NCBI RefSeq assembly: GCF_004526345.1
Contig: NZ_CP038213.1
Coordinates: 1,674,001 to 1,738,000, forward strand
Source of the DNA: Ornithinimicrobium flavum
Lineage (GTDB): Bacteria; Actinomycetota; Actinomycetes; Actinomycetales; Dermatophilaceae
Direction of reading: 5' to 3'
DNA: 64,000 nucleotides
Under the pieces are notes generated by a model. It had not been told where the DNA came from and searched no databases. It was given only the letters and a program-made list of their open reading frames with translations. This document shows positions 1 through 9,212 of this stretch, one piece after another; position 1 is the stretch's first letter; every line of letters starts with the position of its first letter. A program made the translations under genes and the position numbers.

Positions 1-378
1 TCGGTCCTCAACACCATGGCGATGCGGCAGAACACCTGGACCCTGGGGGCCTTCTGCCAGGCGTACTGCCGGGTCGTCACCGGACACCACACCCTGGAGG
101 ACCGCTCGGTGTTCCCCCACCTGCGCCGCGCCGAGCCGGGGGTGGGGCCGGTGCTCGACCGGCTCGAGGAGGAGCACGAGGTCATCGCCGACGTGCTGGA
201 CCGCCTGGGCCGGGCCCTGGTGTCACTGGCGGCCGAGGACGGCTACGGGCAGAAGGGCCGGGCGGCGCTGGCCGAGCTGTCCACGAGCGTCGACCTGCTC
301 ACCGACACGCTGCTCTCCCACCTGTCCTACGAGGAGCGCGAGCTCGGCGGACCGCTCGCGCGGCACGGCTTCGGCTGA
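1..378 (+). CDS. hemerythrin HHE-domain protein, 5' truncated by window edge
   Basis: The reading frame is open from base 1, so the true start lies upstream; 125 residues are visible. The chain is rich in metal-ligand type residues: a His-His-x4-Asp motif (GHHTLED), then FPHL, EEEHEVI and finally a SHLSYEE motif near the C-terminus. This order fits a four-helix hemerythrin/HHE cation-binding fold, which carries a di-iron site and serves in oxygen, NO or redox sensing or in binding. The visible C-terminal half contains a conserved last-helix pattern, HxxxE. No neighbour explains its role. It ends at a GC-rich palindrome facing ppk2. The family call is fairly safe; the ligand and partner are unknown. 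Confidence 0.75.
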   Translation, partial: SVLNTMAMRQNTWTLGAFCQAYCRVVTGHHTLEDRSVFPHLRRAEPGVGPVLDRLEEEHEVIADVLDRLGRALVSLAAEDGYGQKGRAALAELSTSVDLLTDTLLSHLSYEERELGGPLARHGFG

Positions 379-400
379 GGGCCCGGGCCCGGGCCCGGGC
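379..400. terminator. GGGCCC palindromic array between convergent genes
   Basis: Three and a half uninterrupted copies of GGGCCC lie just after the hemerythrin stop and before the ppk2 stop. The sequence is fully self-complementary and could form a hairpin in either transcript, so it may act as a bidirectional terminator. No T-run follows. Confidence 0.4.
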
Positions 401-418
401 ACCTGCCGTCCCGGTCCC

Positions 419-1291
419 TCAGCTCATGTCCTCGCGGGCCAGGCGGCGGACCGGCTTGCCCTCCTGGCGGGCCACCTGCGCGGCATGGTCGGGGACGGGG
501 TGCAGCAGGGAGCGGTCGGTGCGCTGGTAGCCGGTCGAGGCGGGGCGCTCGGGCATCTCCAGCGTGACCGGCTCCACCTTGCGGTAGGGGACCGAGCCGA
601 GCAGGTGGGCGATCATGTTGAGCCGGGCCGAGCGCTTGTCGTCGGACTCCACGACGTTCCACCGGGCCTCCAGGATGTCGGTGTGCACGAACATCTCGTC
701 CTTGGCCCGGCTGTAGTCCTCCCACCGCGTCAGGCTCTCCAGGTCGGTGGGGGAGAGCTTCCAGCGCCGCATCGGGTCGGCCAGGCGGGAGCGGAAGCGG
801 GCTACCTGCTCCGCGTCGGAGACGGAGAACCAGTACTTGCGCAGCATGATGCCGTCCTCGATGAGCATGCGCTCGAAGGTCGGGCACTGGGCCAGGAAGC
901 GTCGGTGCTCCTCGGGCGTGCAGTAGCCCATGACCCGCTCCACGCCGCCGCGGTTGTACCAGGACCGGTCAAAGAGCCGGATCTCACCGGCGGCGGGTAG
1001 GTGCTCGATGTAGCGCTGGAAGTACCACTGGGTATTCTGCCGCTCCGTGGGCGTCGGCAGCGCCACGATCTGCGCCACCCGGGGGGAGAGGTACTCCGTG
1101 ACGCGCTTGATGGCCCCGCCCTTGCCGGCCGCGTCCCGGCCCTCGAAGACGACGACGAGACGCCGGCCCTCCGCCCGGATCCACTCCTGCATCTCCACCA
1201 GCTCCTGCTGCAGCCGCATGAGCTCGGTCTCGTAGACCTCACGGTCCAGCCTGGGGGCCTTGTTCCCGGACTTCTTCGTCGTCTTGCCCAT
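419..1291 (-). CDS. ppk2: polyphosphate kinase 2 family protein
   Basis: A 290-residue P-loop kinase that transfers phosphate between polyphosphate and nucleotides (PPK2 family). Visible signatures are the Walker A loop GRDAAGKGG (residues 51-59), the TPTERQNTQWYFQRYI segment and the DRSWYNR motif (108-114). A basic lid region follows, around KYWFSVSD and RFRSRL. The length matches single-domain PPK2 proteins. The N-terminus is Lys-rich. It starts with ATG at 1291 and is divergent from the small gene at 1336, so both may share a regulatory region of only about 45 bp. Whether it favours ADP/GDP or AMP as acceptor cannot be read from the motifs alone. Confidence 0.93.
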   Translation of the reverse strand: MGKTTKKSGNKAPRLDREVYETELMRLQQELVEMQEWIRAEGRRLVVVFEGRDAAGKGGAIKRVTEYLSPRVAQIVALPTPTERQNTQWYFQRYIEHLPAAGEIRLFDRSWYNRGGVERVMGYCTPEEHRRFLAQCPTFERMLIEDGIMLRKYWFSVSDAEQVARFRSRLADPMRRWKLSPTDLESLTRWEDYSRAKDEMFVHTDILEARWNVVESDDKRSARLNMIAHLLGSVPYRKVEPVTLEMPERPASTGYQRTDRSLLHPVPDHAAQVARQEGKPVRRLAREDMS

Positions 1292-1322
1292 GCGGCCATG
1301 GTGTCACGTCGGTGCACAGTCG

Positions 1323-1328
1323 TACACT
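1323..1328 (+). promoter_or_regulatory. -10-like TACACT, leaderless spacing
   Basis: TACACT ends 7 nt before the ATG at 1336, the distance expected if transcription starts at the start codon. No convincing -35 box is seen. Confidence 0.4.
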
Positions 1329-1335
1329 TGTTCGC

Positions 1336-1695
1336 ATGAGGAGCGGACCGCCGGGCTGGCCCGACAGGGTGCCTCCGGCCGGCGTGCCCGGATGGGAGCA
1401 GGCCGCGGTGGCCTGGTTGCTCGACCAGTGCCCCGCCGACTACCGCGCCTACAGCGCCTGGCGCAAGCACCCGGCCGCCCTGGCCTGGATGGCCACCCGG
1501 CACCTGGAGGCTGAGCTGGAGGCCATGCGCGGGGCCTGGCGGGACGTCCGTCCCGAGCTCGGGCCGGTCCTGCCGCCCGGCTCGCTCGGGGACGTCCTGG
1601 AGTCGCTGGCCCGGGAGGGGCTGCGGCTGCGGGCCAACCACCGGGCGGCCGGGCTGCTGCTCGAGGCGCTCCGCCTCCGGGCGCCGGTCCGCTGA
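1336..1695 (+). CDS. small hypothetical protein
   Basis: A 119-residue protein that I do not recognise. It is helical and Arg/Ala/Leu-rich, with a conserved-looking core (DYRAYSAWRKHPAALAW, then RHLEAELEAMRGAWR). The protein lacks a signal peptide or membrane segment. An in-frame ATG at 1312 would add eight residues, but the ATG at 1336 is preferred because a TACACT box sits 7 nt upstream. It is co-directional with dxs, about 95 bp away. It looks like one of the short helical proteins found beside housekeeping genes in actinomycetes; no function can be assigned. Confidence 0.7.
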   Translation: MRSGPPGWPDRVPPAGVPGWEQAAVAWLLDQCPADYRAYSAWRKHPAALAWMATRHLEAELEAMRGAWRDVRPELGPVLPPGSLGDVLESLAREGLRLRANHRAAGLLLEALRLRAPVR

Positions 1696-1791
1696 CCGTC
1701 CAGGCGGGTCGCGGCGCACGGCCAGGGTTCCCGCAGGGTCCGCGCCGTAGACTGCCGGGGACCATCGACGTCGCTGACGGAGGAAGACCCC

Positions 1792-3684
1792 GTGCCCCTG
1801 CTGCGGACCATCAACGGACCGACCGACCTCAAACGGCTGAGCTCCAGGCAGGCCGTCGCGCTGGCCGGCGAGATCCGGGACTACCTCATCTCCTCGGTGT
1901 CGCAGACCGGCGGGCACCTCGGGCCCAACCTCGGCGTCGTCGAGCTGACCATCGCCCTGCACCGGGTCTTCGACTCTCCGCGCGACACCCTCCTGTTCGA
2001 CACCGGGCACATCTCCTACGTGCACAAGCTGCTCACCGGACGGCACGACTTCTCCACCCTGCGCAAGGAGGGCGGCCTCTCGGGCTACCCCAGCCGCACC
2101 GAGTCCGACCACGACGTCATCGAGAACTCCCACGCCTCCACCTCCCTGTCATGGGCGATCGGCATCGCGACCGCCCGCCAGCTGCGCGGCGACGCCGGCC
2201 GGCACACCGTGGCCGTCATCGGTGACGGCGCGCTCACCGGCGGTATGGCGTGGGAGGCGCTCAACAACATCGCCCAGCACCGCGACCTGCCGCTGGTCAT
2301 CGTCATCAACGACAACGAACGCTCCTACGCCCAGACCCGGGGCGGTATGGCCGACTACCTGGCCCAGCTGCGCGCCACCCAGGAGTACGAGGAGGTGCTG
2401 TCCTGGGGCAAGCGGCAGCTCAACCGCACGCCACTGGTCGGTCGGCAGGTCTACGAGACCCTGCACGGCATGAAGAAGGGGCTGAAGGACATCGTCAGCC
2501 CCCAGGGCATGTTCGAGGACCTGGGTCTGAAGTACATCGGCCCCGTCGACGGGCACGACATCCACGCCGTGGAGACCGCCCTGCGTCGGGCCCACGACTT
2601 CGGCGGGGTGGTCCTCGTGCACGCCATCACCGAGAAGGGCCACGGCTACGACCCGGCCACGGCCGACGAGAACGACCGCTTCCACGCCGTCGGGGTCATC
2701 AACCCCGAGACCGGTCTCCCGCTGGAGCTGTCGGGCCGGTCCTGGACCGACGAGTTCAGCGACGAGCTGGTCCGGCTGGGCCGCGAGCGTCAGGACGTGG
2801 TCGCCCTGACTGCCTCGATGCTCATCCCGGTCGGGCTCCAGCCGTTCGCCGAGCGCTACCCCGAGCGGGTCTTCGACGTGGGCATCGCCGAGCAGCACGC
2901 GGTCTCGATGGCGGCCGGGCTGTCCTTCGCCGGTCTGCACCCCGTCGTCTGCATCTACGCGACCTTCCTCAACCGGGCCTTCGACCAGCTGCTCATGGAC
3001 TGCGCCCTGCACCGGCAGGGGGTGACCTTCGTGCTGGACCGCGCCGGGATCACCGGCACGGACGGGGCGAGCCACAACGGTATGTGGGATCTGACGCTGC
3101 TCTCCATGGTGCCGGGGATCCACGTGGCGGCGCCCCGGGACGGCCACCAGGTGGGCGTGCAGCTGCGCGAGGCGGTGCAGATCGAACAGGCTCCCAGCGT
3201 CGTGCGCTTCCCGAAGGGCAGCGTCGGCGCCCCGGTCGAGGCCGTGCGCCGCCACGGCAGCGTCGACGTCCTGCGCGACGTCGAGCCGGCGCAGGACGAG
3301 GCCGGCGGGTCCGACGTCGACCTGCTCCTCGTGGGGGTCGGCGCGATGGCCGCCACGGCACTCGAGGTGGCCGACAAGCTCTTCGCCGAGGGGCGCCGGG
3401 TCCTCGTGGTCGACCCGCGGTGGGTCCTGCCGGTCAGCGACGACCTCGTCGACCTGGCCCGGCGGGTCGGGCGCGTGGCCGTCGTCGAGGACTCCCTGGT
3501 CGGCGGGATCGCCGGCCGGGTGGAGGAGAGGCTGGCGGCGGCGGGGCTGCAGGTCCCCGTCCATGCGTACGGCATACCGCACGAGTTCCTCGACCACGGG
3601 TCGCGTGCCCAGGTCCTCGAGCGCATCGGCCTGACCGCCGACCCCATCGCCGGCTCGTTGTCCGGGCTGCTCGCGACGGTGTGA
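1792..3684 (+). CDS. dxs: 1-deoxy-D-xylulose-5-phosphate synthase
   Basis: DXS condenses pyruvate with glyceraldehyde-3-phosphate in the first step of the MEP isoprenoid pathway, using thiamine diphosphate. The 630-residue length is normal. Visible motifs: the [15 protein letters not shown] segment, the TPP-binding [16 protein letters not shown], and the catalytic Glu region [14 protein letters not shown] followed by [11 protein letters not shown]. The histidine loop reads GHISY rather than the common GHQAY, a variant to note. Start is GTG at 1792 with a GGAGGA ribosome site about 8 nt upstream; a TAGACT hexamer at 1748-1753 may be the promoter -10. The stop overlaps the GTG of the next gene by 4 bp, suggesting translational coupling with the lipid-kinase-like gene. 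Confidence 0.96.
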   Translation: MPLLRTINGPTDLKRLSSRQAVALAGEIRDYLISSVSQTGGHLGPNLGVVELTIALHRVFDSPRDTLLFDTGHISYVHKLLTGRHDFSTLRKEGGLSGYPSRTESDHDVIENSHASTSLSWAIGIATARQLRGDAGRHTVAVIGDGALTGGMAWEALNNIAQHRDLPLVIVINDNERSYAQTRGGMADYLAQLRATQEYEEVLSWGKRQLNRTPLVGRQVYETLHGMKKGLKDIVSPQGMFEDLGLKYIGPVDGHDIHAVETALRRAHDFGGVVLVHAITEKGHGYDPATADENDRFHAVGVINPETGLPLELSGRSWTDEFSDELVRLGRERQDVVALTASMLIPVGLQPFAERYPERVFDVGIAEQHAVSMAAGLSFAGLHPVVCIYATFLNRAFDQLLMDCALHRQGVTFVLDRAGITGTDGASHNGMWDLTLLSMVPGIHVAAPRDGHQVGVQLREAVQIEQAPSVVRFPKGSVGAPVEAVRRHGSVDVLRDVEPAQDEAGGSDVDLLLVGVGAMAATALEVADKLFAEGRRVLVVDPRWVLPVSDDLVDLARRVGRVAVVEDSLVGGIAGRVEERLAAAGLQVPVHAYGIPHEFLDHGSRAQVLERIGLTADPIAGSLSGLLATV

Positions 3685-4643
3685 GCTGGCCCCGGGTCGC
3701 CCTCGTCCTGAACCCCGTCGCGCGAGGGTCCGACCGCGCGCGGCAGGTGGTGGAGAGGCAGTGCGCCGTCGCCGGGCTGGGGCCCCCTCTCGTGCTGCCC
3801 ACCACGGTGGAGGACCCGGGGGAGGGGCAGGCCCGGCAGGCGCTGGACGCCGGGGTGCAGCGCGTGGTGGTGGCCGGAGGTGACGGCACGGTGCGCCTCG
3901 TGGCCGGGGCCCTCGCCGGTCCCCCTGCCGGGGGAGCCGCGACAGCCGGAGCCGGCCTGGGCACCCCGTCCGAACGGCCCGTCTTCGGGGTGGTCCCCGT
4001 CGGCACCGCCAACCTCTACGCCCGCACCCTCGGCCTTCCGCGGCGGGACCTGACCGCGGCGGTACGGCTGGCGGTCACCGGACCCGGCCGCCCGATGGAC
4101 CTGGGCACGGTGAGCCTGGTGTCCGGCGGCGGCACCACGACCAGGCAGCCCTTCCTGGTGGTCGTGGGTCTGGGTCACGACGCCCACGTCGTCGCCGACC
4201 TCGACCCGGCGCTGAAGCGCAGGCTGCGGGCCCTGGCCTACTTCGCCCCCGGCCTGCGCCGGCTCTCCAGCGCGGGCCGGCCGGTCACGCTCCGCCTCGA
4301 CCATCACCTCGAGCGGACGGAGTCGGTCTGGAGCATCCTGGCGGTCAACGCCGCCCGGCTGCCCCTGGGTGCCCGGGTGGTCCCCGGCGCGCGTCCCGAC
4401 GACGGCCTCCTGCACGTGGTGCTCGTCGCCCCGCGGCACCTGCTCGACTGGGTGCACGTGGCCCGCACCGGGCTCGGCGGACGGTCCGGACCTCACCCGG
4501 CCCTGCGCCACGAGAGCGGGCAGGAGCTCACCGTGCGCCCCGCGGAGCCGGCCCTGGTCCAGGTGGACGGTGACCTGCTGGCCGATATCGTGAGGGCCCG
4601 GATCTCGATCGAGCCCGGCGCCCTGCTGGTCGCCGCGCCCTGA
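3681..4643 (+). CDS. diacylglycerol kinase-family lipid kinase
   Basis: A 320-residue member of the DAGK/sphingosine-kinase/YegS superfamily, expected to phosphorylate diacylglycerol or a related lipid from ATP. The nucleotide motif GGDGTV is at about residues 66-71. It is followed by the [15 protein letters not shown] block and the C-terminal beta-sandwich motifs [16 protein letters not shown] and VQVDGD. The GTG start at 3681 overlaps the dxs stop (GTGA). A Gly/Ala-rich insertion around residues 78-98 is unusual but does not break the frame. The next gene, 19 bp downstream, encodes an App1-like phosphatidate-phosphatase-fold protein, so the pair could interconvert diacylglycerol and phosphatidate. 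That link is inference. Confidence 0.88.
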   Translation: MSWPRVALVLNPVARGSDRARQVVERQCAVAGLGPPLVLPTTVEDPGEGQARQALDAGVQRVVVAGGDGTVRLVAGALAGPPAGGAATAGAGLGTPSERPVFGVVPVGTANLYARTLGLPRRDLTAAVRLAVTGPGRPMDLGTVSLVSGGGTTTRQPFLVVVGLGHDAHVVADLDPALKRRLRALAYFAPGLRRLSSAGRPVTLRLDHHLERTESVWSILAVNAARLPLGARVVPGARPDDGLLHVVLVAPRHLLDWVHVARTGLGGRSGPHPALRHESGQELTVRPAEPALVQVDGDLLADIVRARISIEPGALLVAAP

Positions 4644-4662
4644 CCTGCACGGAAGGAGCAGC

Positions 4663-5835
4663 ATGGAGGTTCCTGCCGCTGCCCGCATCACCGCCCTGTC
4701 CGACGGCTGGCTCACCCGGCCCTCGACGAGCGCCCGCCTGCTGGACGCGCTGCGGGCCGTCCCGGCGGGACAGCTGGACGCGGTCCTGCTGACGGTCGAC
4801 GTGGACCGGATGCTCGCCTCGCTGCGGGGCTGGCGCATCGGCCACCGGCAGAAGGCCGTCGACCTGCTGCTGCGGGAGCGGGTCGAGGAGCTGTCCACCC
4901 AGGCCATCGCCGAGATCGTCTCCGCCCTGCACACCGGCCCCACCCCCCGGTCCTCCCAGGAGGCCGTCGTCGAGGTGATGACCACCAAGGTCGACACCGA
5001 GTTCCACGACCTCAAGTACCGGCTGAACTCCACGAAGGACCACCACGACCTGGAGCACCTGGTCTTCGAGGACCTCGAGGAGGACCTGCAGGAGCGGCTG
5101 CTGGAGCACATCGCCGACGAGGCCGACTACGCAGGCAGCTCGGACCTGCGGGTCCTCTGCGACATCGACGACACCGTCAAGTGCGTCATCCACGACGACC
5201 GCTATCCCCGGGGCGTCGTCTACCCGGGAGTGGTCACCCTCCTGCACGCCCTCGACAAGGGCGGCGCCGACGAGCCCGACCGCCCTGGTGACCTCACCTT
5301 CGTGACCGCCCGGCCCGGTGGCCCGCGAGGGCTCGTGGAGCAGTACACCCGCAACAAGCTCGGCGGTCTGGGGCTGCCGCAGCACTCGGTGATGGGGGGC
5401 TCCTTCCTCAACCTGCACACCAAGAACGCCATCGCCGAGCGCAAGCTGCAGAACATGGACCGGGACCGGCTGCTCTTCCCGGAGTGCCGGATGGTGTTCA
5501 TCGGGGACAGCGGCCAGGCCGACGGCGCGGTCGGTGCCGAGATGCACCAGCGTGACCCCCGGCACATCGTGGGCACCCTCCTGCACAACGTCACCGACCT
5601 GGACGCCGCGCAGCGCGCCGAGTGGGCCGACCGGGGCGTCCACGTCTTCGACACCTACGCCGGGGCGGCGGCGCACGCGGTGCGCCTGGGCCTCATCCGG
5701 GTGGACCAGGCCAGGGAGGTGGCCGCCGCCGTGCGCAGCGGCCTGGAGCTCCTCGACCTCAGCGGCGAGCAGCGGGAACGGCTGGCGCGCGACCTGGCCG
5801 CCGACGAGGCCGCCATCGAGCAGCTGGCCTCATAG
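4663..5835 (+). CDS. App1-like (DUF2183) phosphatidate phosphatase family protein
   Basis: A 390-residue protein. The first 150 residues are helical and unrecognised. The C-terminal part has HAD-type motifs: the nucleophile loop LCDIDDTVKC near residue 165, TFVTARPGG around residue 212 and FIGDSGQADGAV near residue 280. The DIDDT plus GDSGQxD pair matches the App1 catalytic family, which in yeast dephosphorylates phosphatidate. A good AAGGAG site lies about 7 nt before the ATG. It follows the diacylglycerol-kinase-like gene by 19 bp, supporting a lipid-phosphate role. It overlaps the RIO kinase stop by 6 bp on the other strand. Substrate remains inferred. Confidence 0.8.
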   Translation: MEVPAAARITALSDGWLTRPSTSARLLDALRAVPAGQLDAVLLTVDVDRMLASLRGWRIGHRQKAVDLLLRERVEELSTQAIAEIVSALHTGPTPRSSQEAVVEVMTTKVDTEFHDLKYRLNSTKDHHDLEHLVFEDLEEDLQERLLEHIADEADYAGSSDLRVLCDIDDTVKCVIHDDRYPRGVVYPGVVTLLHALDKGGADEPDRPGDLTFVTARPGGPRGLVEQYTRNKLGGLGLPQHSVMGGSFLNLHTKNAIAERKLQNMDRDRLLFPECRMVFIGDSGQADGAVGAEMHQRDPRHIVGTLLHNVTDLDAAQRAEWADRGVHVFDTYAGAAAHAVRLGLIRVDQAREVAAAVRSGLELLDLSGEQRERLARDLAADEAAIEQLAS

Positions 5836-6699
5836 CGCGGCGGCGACCGCCCGCGCGAAGAGCTCATCACCGTCGGCGGCGCACCCCCGGGCGGCGAACC
5901 ACGTCGCGACGTTCCGGCAGTCGCGGTGCAGCAGCTCCGGCCCGCTCGGGTTGGCCACGACGTCGACGACCTGCGGCAGGTCGATGGCGACGACCACGTC
6001 CTCGTGCAGGAGCAGGTTGTAGGGGGACAGGTCCCCGTGGGCCAGGCCGAGCTCGGCGAGCGAGACGACGAGGTCGCTCACCTGCTCCCAGCAGTGGGCC
6101 AGCAGGTCCGGCTCCGGCCGGGTCCCGGCCAGGCGCGGTGCCGCCTCCCCGGAGGGGGAGCCGATGTACTCCAGCAGCAGCTCGCTGCCCTGCACGGAGA
6201 CCGGGTAGGGGACCGGCAGGCCGGCGGACCAGGCCGTGCACAGGGCGCGCCACTCCGCCCACGCCCACCGGCCGGCGGCGAGCTCGCGCCCGTAGGCGCT
6301 CCTGCGGGCCAGGGCCCGCTGGTCACGGCTGCGCCGCACGCCACGGCCCTCGAGGTAGACGGCGGACCGGTGGAAGGAGCGGTGGTCCTCGTCGCGGTAG
6401 CGCTTGGCGGCCATGAGGGCCGTCTCGCCGGAGCCGTCCGTCGCGGCCCGCTCGAGCAGGAGGACGTCGGCCTCCTTGCCGGTCTTGAGGACGCCGAGGT
6501 CGGTGTCGACGGCGCCGGCGTCGAGGACGACCCAGTCCGGGAGCGGCTCGGGCCCGCGGCTGCTGCGGTCCACGCTCCAGTAGGTGGTGGGTCGACGACC
6601 GTCGCCGGGCTCCTCCGGCGCGTCGACGGGTCGGTAGTCGAAGGTGAAGAAGGGGTCGAGCTCAGGCTCGTGGGGGGACCTCGTGGCCGAGGTGGGCAT
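5830..6699 (-). CDS. RIO-type serine/threonine protein kinase
   Basis: A 289-residue atypical kinase of the RIO family. The nucleotide-binding part shows GKEADVLLLE and AAKRYRDEDHRSFHR; the catalytic loop is HGDLSPYNLLLH (from residue 221) and the metal-binding motif IDLPQVVD (from residue 239), as in RIO1 proteins. Bacterial RIO proteins are poorly characterised; archaeal and eukaryotic relatives act in ribosome maturation. ATG at 6699 has an AGGAG site a few nt upstream. No operon partner is visible: the upstream gene on this strand begins at 8483 and a terminator-like hairpin separates them. Confidence 0.9.
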   Translation of the reverse strand: MPTSATRSPHEPELDPFFTFDYRPVDAPEEPGDGRRPTTYWSVDRSSRGPEPLPDWVVLDAGAVDTDLGVLKTGKEADVLLLERAATDGSGETALMAAKRYRDEDHRSFHRSAVYLEGRGVRRSRDQRALARRSAYGRELAAGRWAWAEWRALCTAWSAGLPVPYPVSVQGSELLLEYIGSPSGEAAPRLAGTRPEPDLLAHCWEQVSDLVVSLAELGLAHGDLSPYNLLLHEDVVVAIDLPQVVDVVANPSGPELLHRDCRNVATWFAARGCAADGDELFARAVAAAL

Positions 6700-6754
6700 G
6701 CTGGCTCCTGGGGGGAGGAAGGGTGTTCGTCGAAGCGGGGTGGGTCATCCGCAT
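6662..6754 (-). CDS. possible 30-residue upstream ORF of the RIO kinase gene
   Basis: On the minus strand a very strong ribosome site (GGAGAGGAGG) is followed about 4-5 nt later by ATG. The frame runs 30 codons (MRMTHPASTNTLPPP...) and ends inside the start of the RIO kinase in another frame. It may be a leader peptide that couples or tunes kinase translation, or the strong site may simply belong to the mRNA leader. No similarity is recognised. Confidence 0.2.
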   Translation of the reverse strand: MRMTHPASTNTLPPPRSQHAHLGHEVPPRA

Positions 6755-6839
6755 CAGGTCCTCCTCTCCTCAGGGCACGGGTATGCCGTGCCTCGGACAC
6801 GATCCTCCCGGACCGGGCGAGGGCCGCGCAAGGGGTTTA

Positions 6840-6858
6840 CCGGCCCGTCCCGGGCCGG
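6840..6858 (-). terminator. hairpin after the NhaC gene
   Basis: CCGGCCC, a 5-nt loop and GGGCCGG form a perfect 7-bp stem just beyond the stop of the antiporter gene on the minus strand. Confidence 0.45.
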
Positions 6859-6863
6859 GACCC

Positions 6864-8483
6864 TCAGGACGGGCTGAGCTCCCGGTCCGCCTGCTCCTCC
6901 CGGGGGATCTCCTCCTCCAGCGGGGTGAGCAGGACCTTGGCGCCCACGGCGAAGGCGGCGAGGGCGGCCAGCGTCACGACCAGGCCCACGACGCCGTTGC
7001 CGGTGACGGCGAAGGCGACGTACCCCAGGCCCGCCATGACCGCCGCGCTGATCGCGTAGGGCAGCTGGGTGGTCACGTGGGTGATGACGTTGGCCCCCGA
7101 CCCGGTGCTGGACAGGATCGTGGTGTCACTGATCGGGGAGCAGTGGTCGCCCCACACCGCGCCGGCCAGGACCGCGCCGAAGGAGGCCAGGAGGAGCTCG
7201 GGACCGCCCTCGACGCTGTTCATGATCTGACCCGCGATGGGCAGGAGCAGGCCGAAGGAACCCCACGAGGTGCCCGTCGAGAAGGCCATCGCCCCGGCGA
7301 GGACGAACATCAGCGGGATCAGCCAGGAGGGCGGGATCGAGGCGGCCTCGACCAGCGAGCCGAGGTACTCCCCGGTGCCGAGCTGGCCGATGAGGTCGCC
7401 GAGCATCCAGGCCAGGAGCAGGATCGACACCGCCGGCATCATCGACCTGATGCCCTCCCAGAACCCCTTGCCCAGGGTGGCGGCGTCGAAGCGGGGGTTG
7501 CTGGTGGTGTAGCGCAGGTAGTAGTAGAGCGCGGCGGTCAGCCCGATGAGCCCGCCCCAGAGCAGCGCCACGCTGACGTCGGTGTTGGCGAAGATGTCGA
7601 TGAGGCTCCAGCTGCCCTCGCCGCCGCGGTAGCCGGTCCACACGATGCCGGCGAGGACCCCGAGGACGAGCAGGGCGAAGGGGATGATCAGGGCGCGCTT
7701 GGCACCGGGCCGGTGCACCGGCAGGTCCTCCGCGAGCTCGCCGGGGATGGTCTCGCCCAGCCGGAAGGTCTGACCCTCCGCGATCGCCCGGCGCTCCTCC
7801 GTGCGCATCGGGCCGATCTCCACGTGCAGCAGGACGACCACCCACACCATGAGGACGGCGACGATGGCGTAGTAGTTCATGGCGGCGGCGCCGAGGAAAG
7901 CGCCGACGTCGCTGACCTCGAGGGTGGAGGCGGCCACGAGCGGGGCCATGATGCCGATGATGCTCGCCCCCCAGCTCGAGAACGGCGCGAGCACGGCGAC
8001 GGGGGCGGAGGTGCTGTCCACGACGTAGGCGAGCTTGGCGCGGGAGACGTTGTGCTTGTCGGTCACCGGGCGTGAGACCTGCCCCACCGCCAGGGCGTTG
8101 AAGTAGTCGTCGATGAAGATGACGATGCCCAGCACGGCGGGGAGCACCTTGGCCCCGCGCCGCGTGCGGATCCGCTGCACCGCCCAGTCCGAGAAGGCCT
8201 TGGTCCCGCCGGACATCATGATGAGCGCCGCGATGATCCCCAGGAGCAGGGTGAAGACGAGGATGAAGACGTAGTAGGTGTTGACGGCGCCCTCGTCCCA
8301 GAAGATGCGCGCGAAGGCCTCCCAGACGAGCCGGAGCGTCTCCAGGGGGTTCCAGCCGGCGACCAGCAGGGCGCTGAGGACCACGCCGGTGCCGAGGCTG
8401 AGCAGCACCTTCCTGGTCAGCAGCACCAGGGCGATCGCGGCCACCGGCGGCAACAGGGTCAGGATGGGCAGGTCGTCGACCAT
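6864..8483 (-). CDS. NhaC-family Na+/H+ antiporter
   Basis: A 539-residue integral membrane protein with about 11-12 hydrophobic segments, starting MVDDLPILTLLPPVAAIALVL. The central IFIDDYFNALAVGQVSRPVTD segment, the ASIIGI region, and the C-terminal GTSWGSFGLLLPIAGQ and GDHCSPISDTTILSSTGS motifs are typical of NhaC/ion-transporter superfamily antiporters. These exchange Na+ (sometimes malate or lactate with Na+) for protons across the cytoplasmic membrane. The final 15 residues are charged (EEEIPREEQADRELS) and should be cytoplasmic. It is monocistronic, flanked by hairpins. Substrate specificity cannot be set from sequence. Confidence 0.88.
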   Translation of the reverse strand: MVDDLPILTLLPPVAAIALVLLTRKVLLSLGTGVVLSALLVAGWNPLETLRLVWEAFARIFWDEGAVNTYYVFILVFTLLLGIIAALIMMSGGTKAFSDWAVQRIRTRRGAKVLPAVLGIVIFIDDYFNALAVGQVSRPVTDKHNVSRAKLAYVVDSTSAPVAVLAPFSSWGASIIGIMAPLVAASTLEVSDVGAFLGAAAMNYYAIVAVLMVWVVVLLHVEIGPMRTEERRAIAEGQTFRLGETIPGELAEDLPVHRPGAKRALIIPFALLVLGVLAGIVWTGYRGGEGSWSLIDIFANTDVSVALLWGGLIGLTAALYYYLRYTTSNPRFDAATLGKGFWEGIRSMMPAVSILLLAWMLGDLIGQLGTGEYLGSLVEAASIPPSWLIPLMFVLAGAMAFSTGTSWGSFGLLLPIAGQIMNSVEGGPELLLASFGAVLAGAVWGDHCSPISDTTILSSTGSGANVITHVTTQLPYAISAAVMAGLGYVAFAVTGNGVVGLVVTLAALAAFAVGAKVLLTPLEEEIPREEQADRELSPS

Positions 8484-8550
8484 GACGAGACCTCCTCGGT
8501 GGGGTAGCAGATCACCTTAGCGGGTGACCCTGCTGCCCGGGAGGACGCCG

Positions 8551-8583
8551 AAGGCCCACCCGGAGCGTGTCCGGGCGGGCCTT
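8551..8583 (-). terminator. strong hairpin after the DoxX gene
   Basis: AAGGCCCACCCGGA (8551-8564), a 5-nt loop, then TCCGGGCGGGCCTT (8570-8583) form a 14-bp stem with one mismatch. It lies 24 bp beyond the DoxX stop and isolates that gene from the antiporter gene. Confidence 0.7.
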
Positions 8584-8606
8584 GATCCGGCGCGAGCGGC
8601 TGAGGC

Positions 8607-9176
8607 TCAGCGCAGGATGCCGTCGCCGACGACCCGGCTCCACCACTTGCCGAGGCCGAAGGTGTCCCCGGCACGGGTCGCTGCGACGGTGATGAGGGCC
8701 GCGGCCTCGATCCAGTGGGAGGTGGTAATGGGGTTGGTGGCCCCCTCCGATCCCAGCGGGAAGCTCGCGAGGTACATCATGAAGACGAGCAGGGTGCCCG
8801 TGATGGCGGCCAGCTTGACACCGGCACCGGCCACCATGGCCACGCCGATCCCCAGCAGGCCGGCCATGAAGAGCCAGTCCAGGAAGGGTGAGGCGTCGGA
8901 CATGGCCCGGAACATCCCGCCGAAGGGGCCGGAGGCGTTCGAGAGGAACCCGAAGGTCGGGCTGCCGCCGTTGATCCAGGCCCGCTCCCCGGGGGTGGAG
9001 TAGCCCAGGCCCAGGAGCTTGTCGAAGAAGGCCCAGAGGAAGATCCAGCCGGTGAAGATGCGCAGGAAGGCCAGGGCGCCCCGGGCGAACGGGGAGCGGA
9101 CGATGTCCTCCTGCATCGTCACGCCGGCGGGTGCGACGTCGGTCCTGTCACGAGTGGTGCGGATGGTGTCAGCCAT
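8607..9176 (-). CDS. DoxX-family membrane protein
   Basis: A 189-residue membrane protein with four hydrophobic helices. The first is ALAFLRIFTGWIFLWAFFDK, followed by a loop with GERAWINGGSPT. The next two are WLFMAGLLGIGVAMVAGAG and ITGTLLVFMMYLASFPLG, and the last is around HWIEAAALITVAA. The pattern is that of DoxX/DoxD-like proteins, small quinone- or redox-associated membrane proteins. The N-terminal 35 residues are hydrophilic. A near-consensus promoter (TTGCGC, 17 bp, TAAGAT) lies upstream with an inverted repeat over the -10, so the gene looks specifically regulated. No function beyond the family is supportable. Confidence 0.82.
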   Translation of the reverse strand: MADTIRTTRDRTDVAPAGVTMQEDIVRSPFARGALAFLRIFTGWIFLWAFFDKLLGLGYSTPGERAWINGGSPTFGFLSNASGPFGGMFRAMSDASPFLDWLFMAGLLGIGVAMVAGAGVKLAAITGTLLVFMMYLASFPLGSEGATNPITTSHWIEAAALITVAATRAGDTFGLGKWWSRVVGDGILR

Positions 9177-9212
9177 GGCCCCGATCCTTTCGTCGTGCGG
9201 GGTGGTGGGCGA

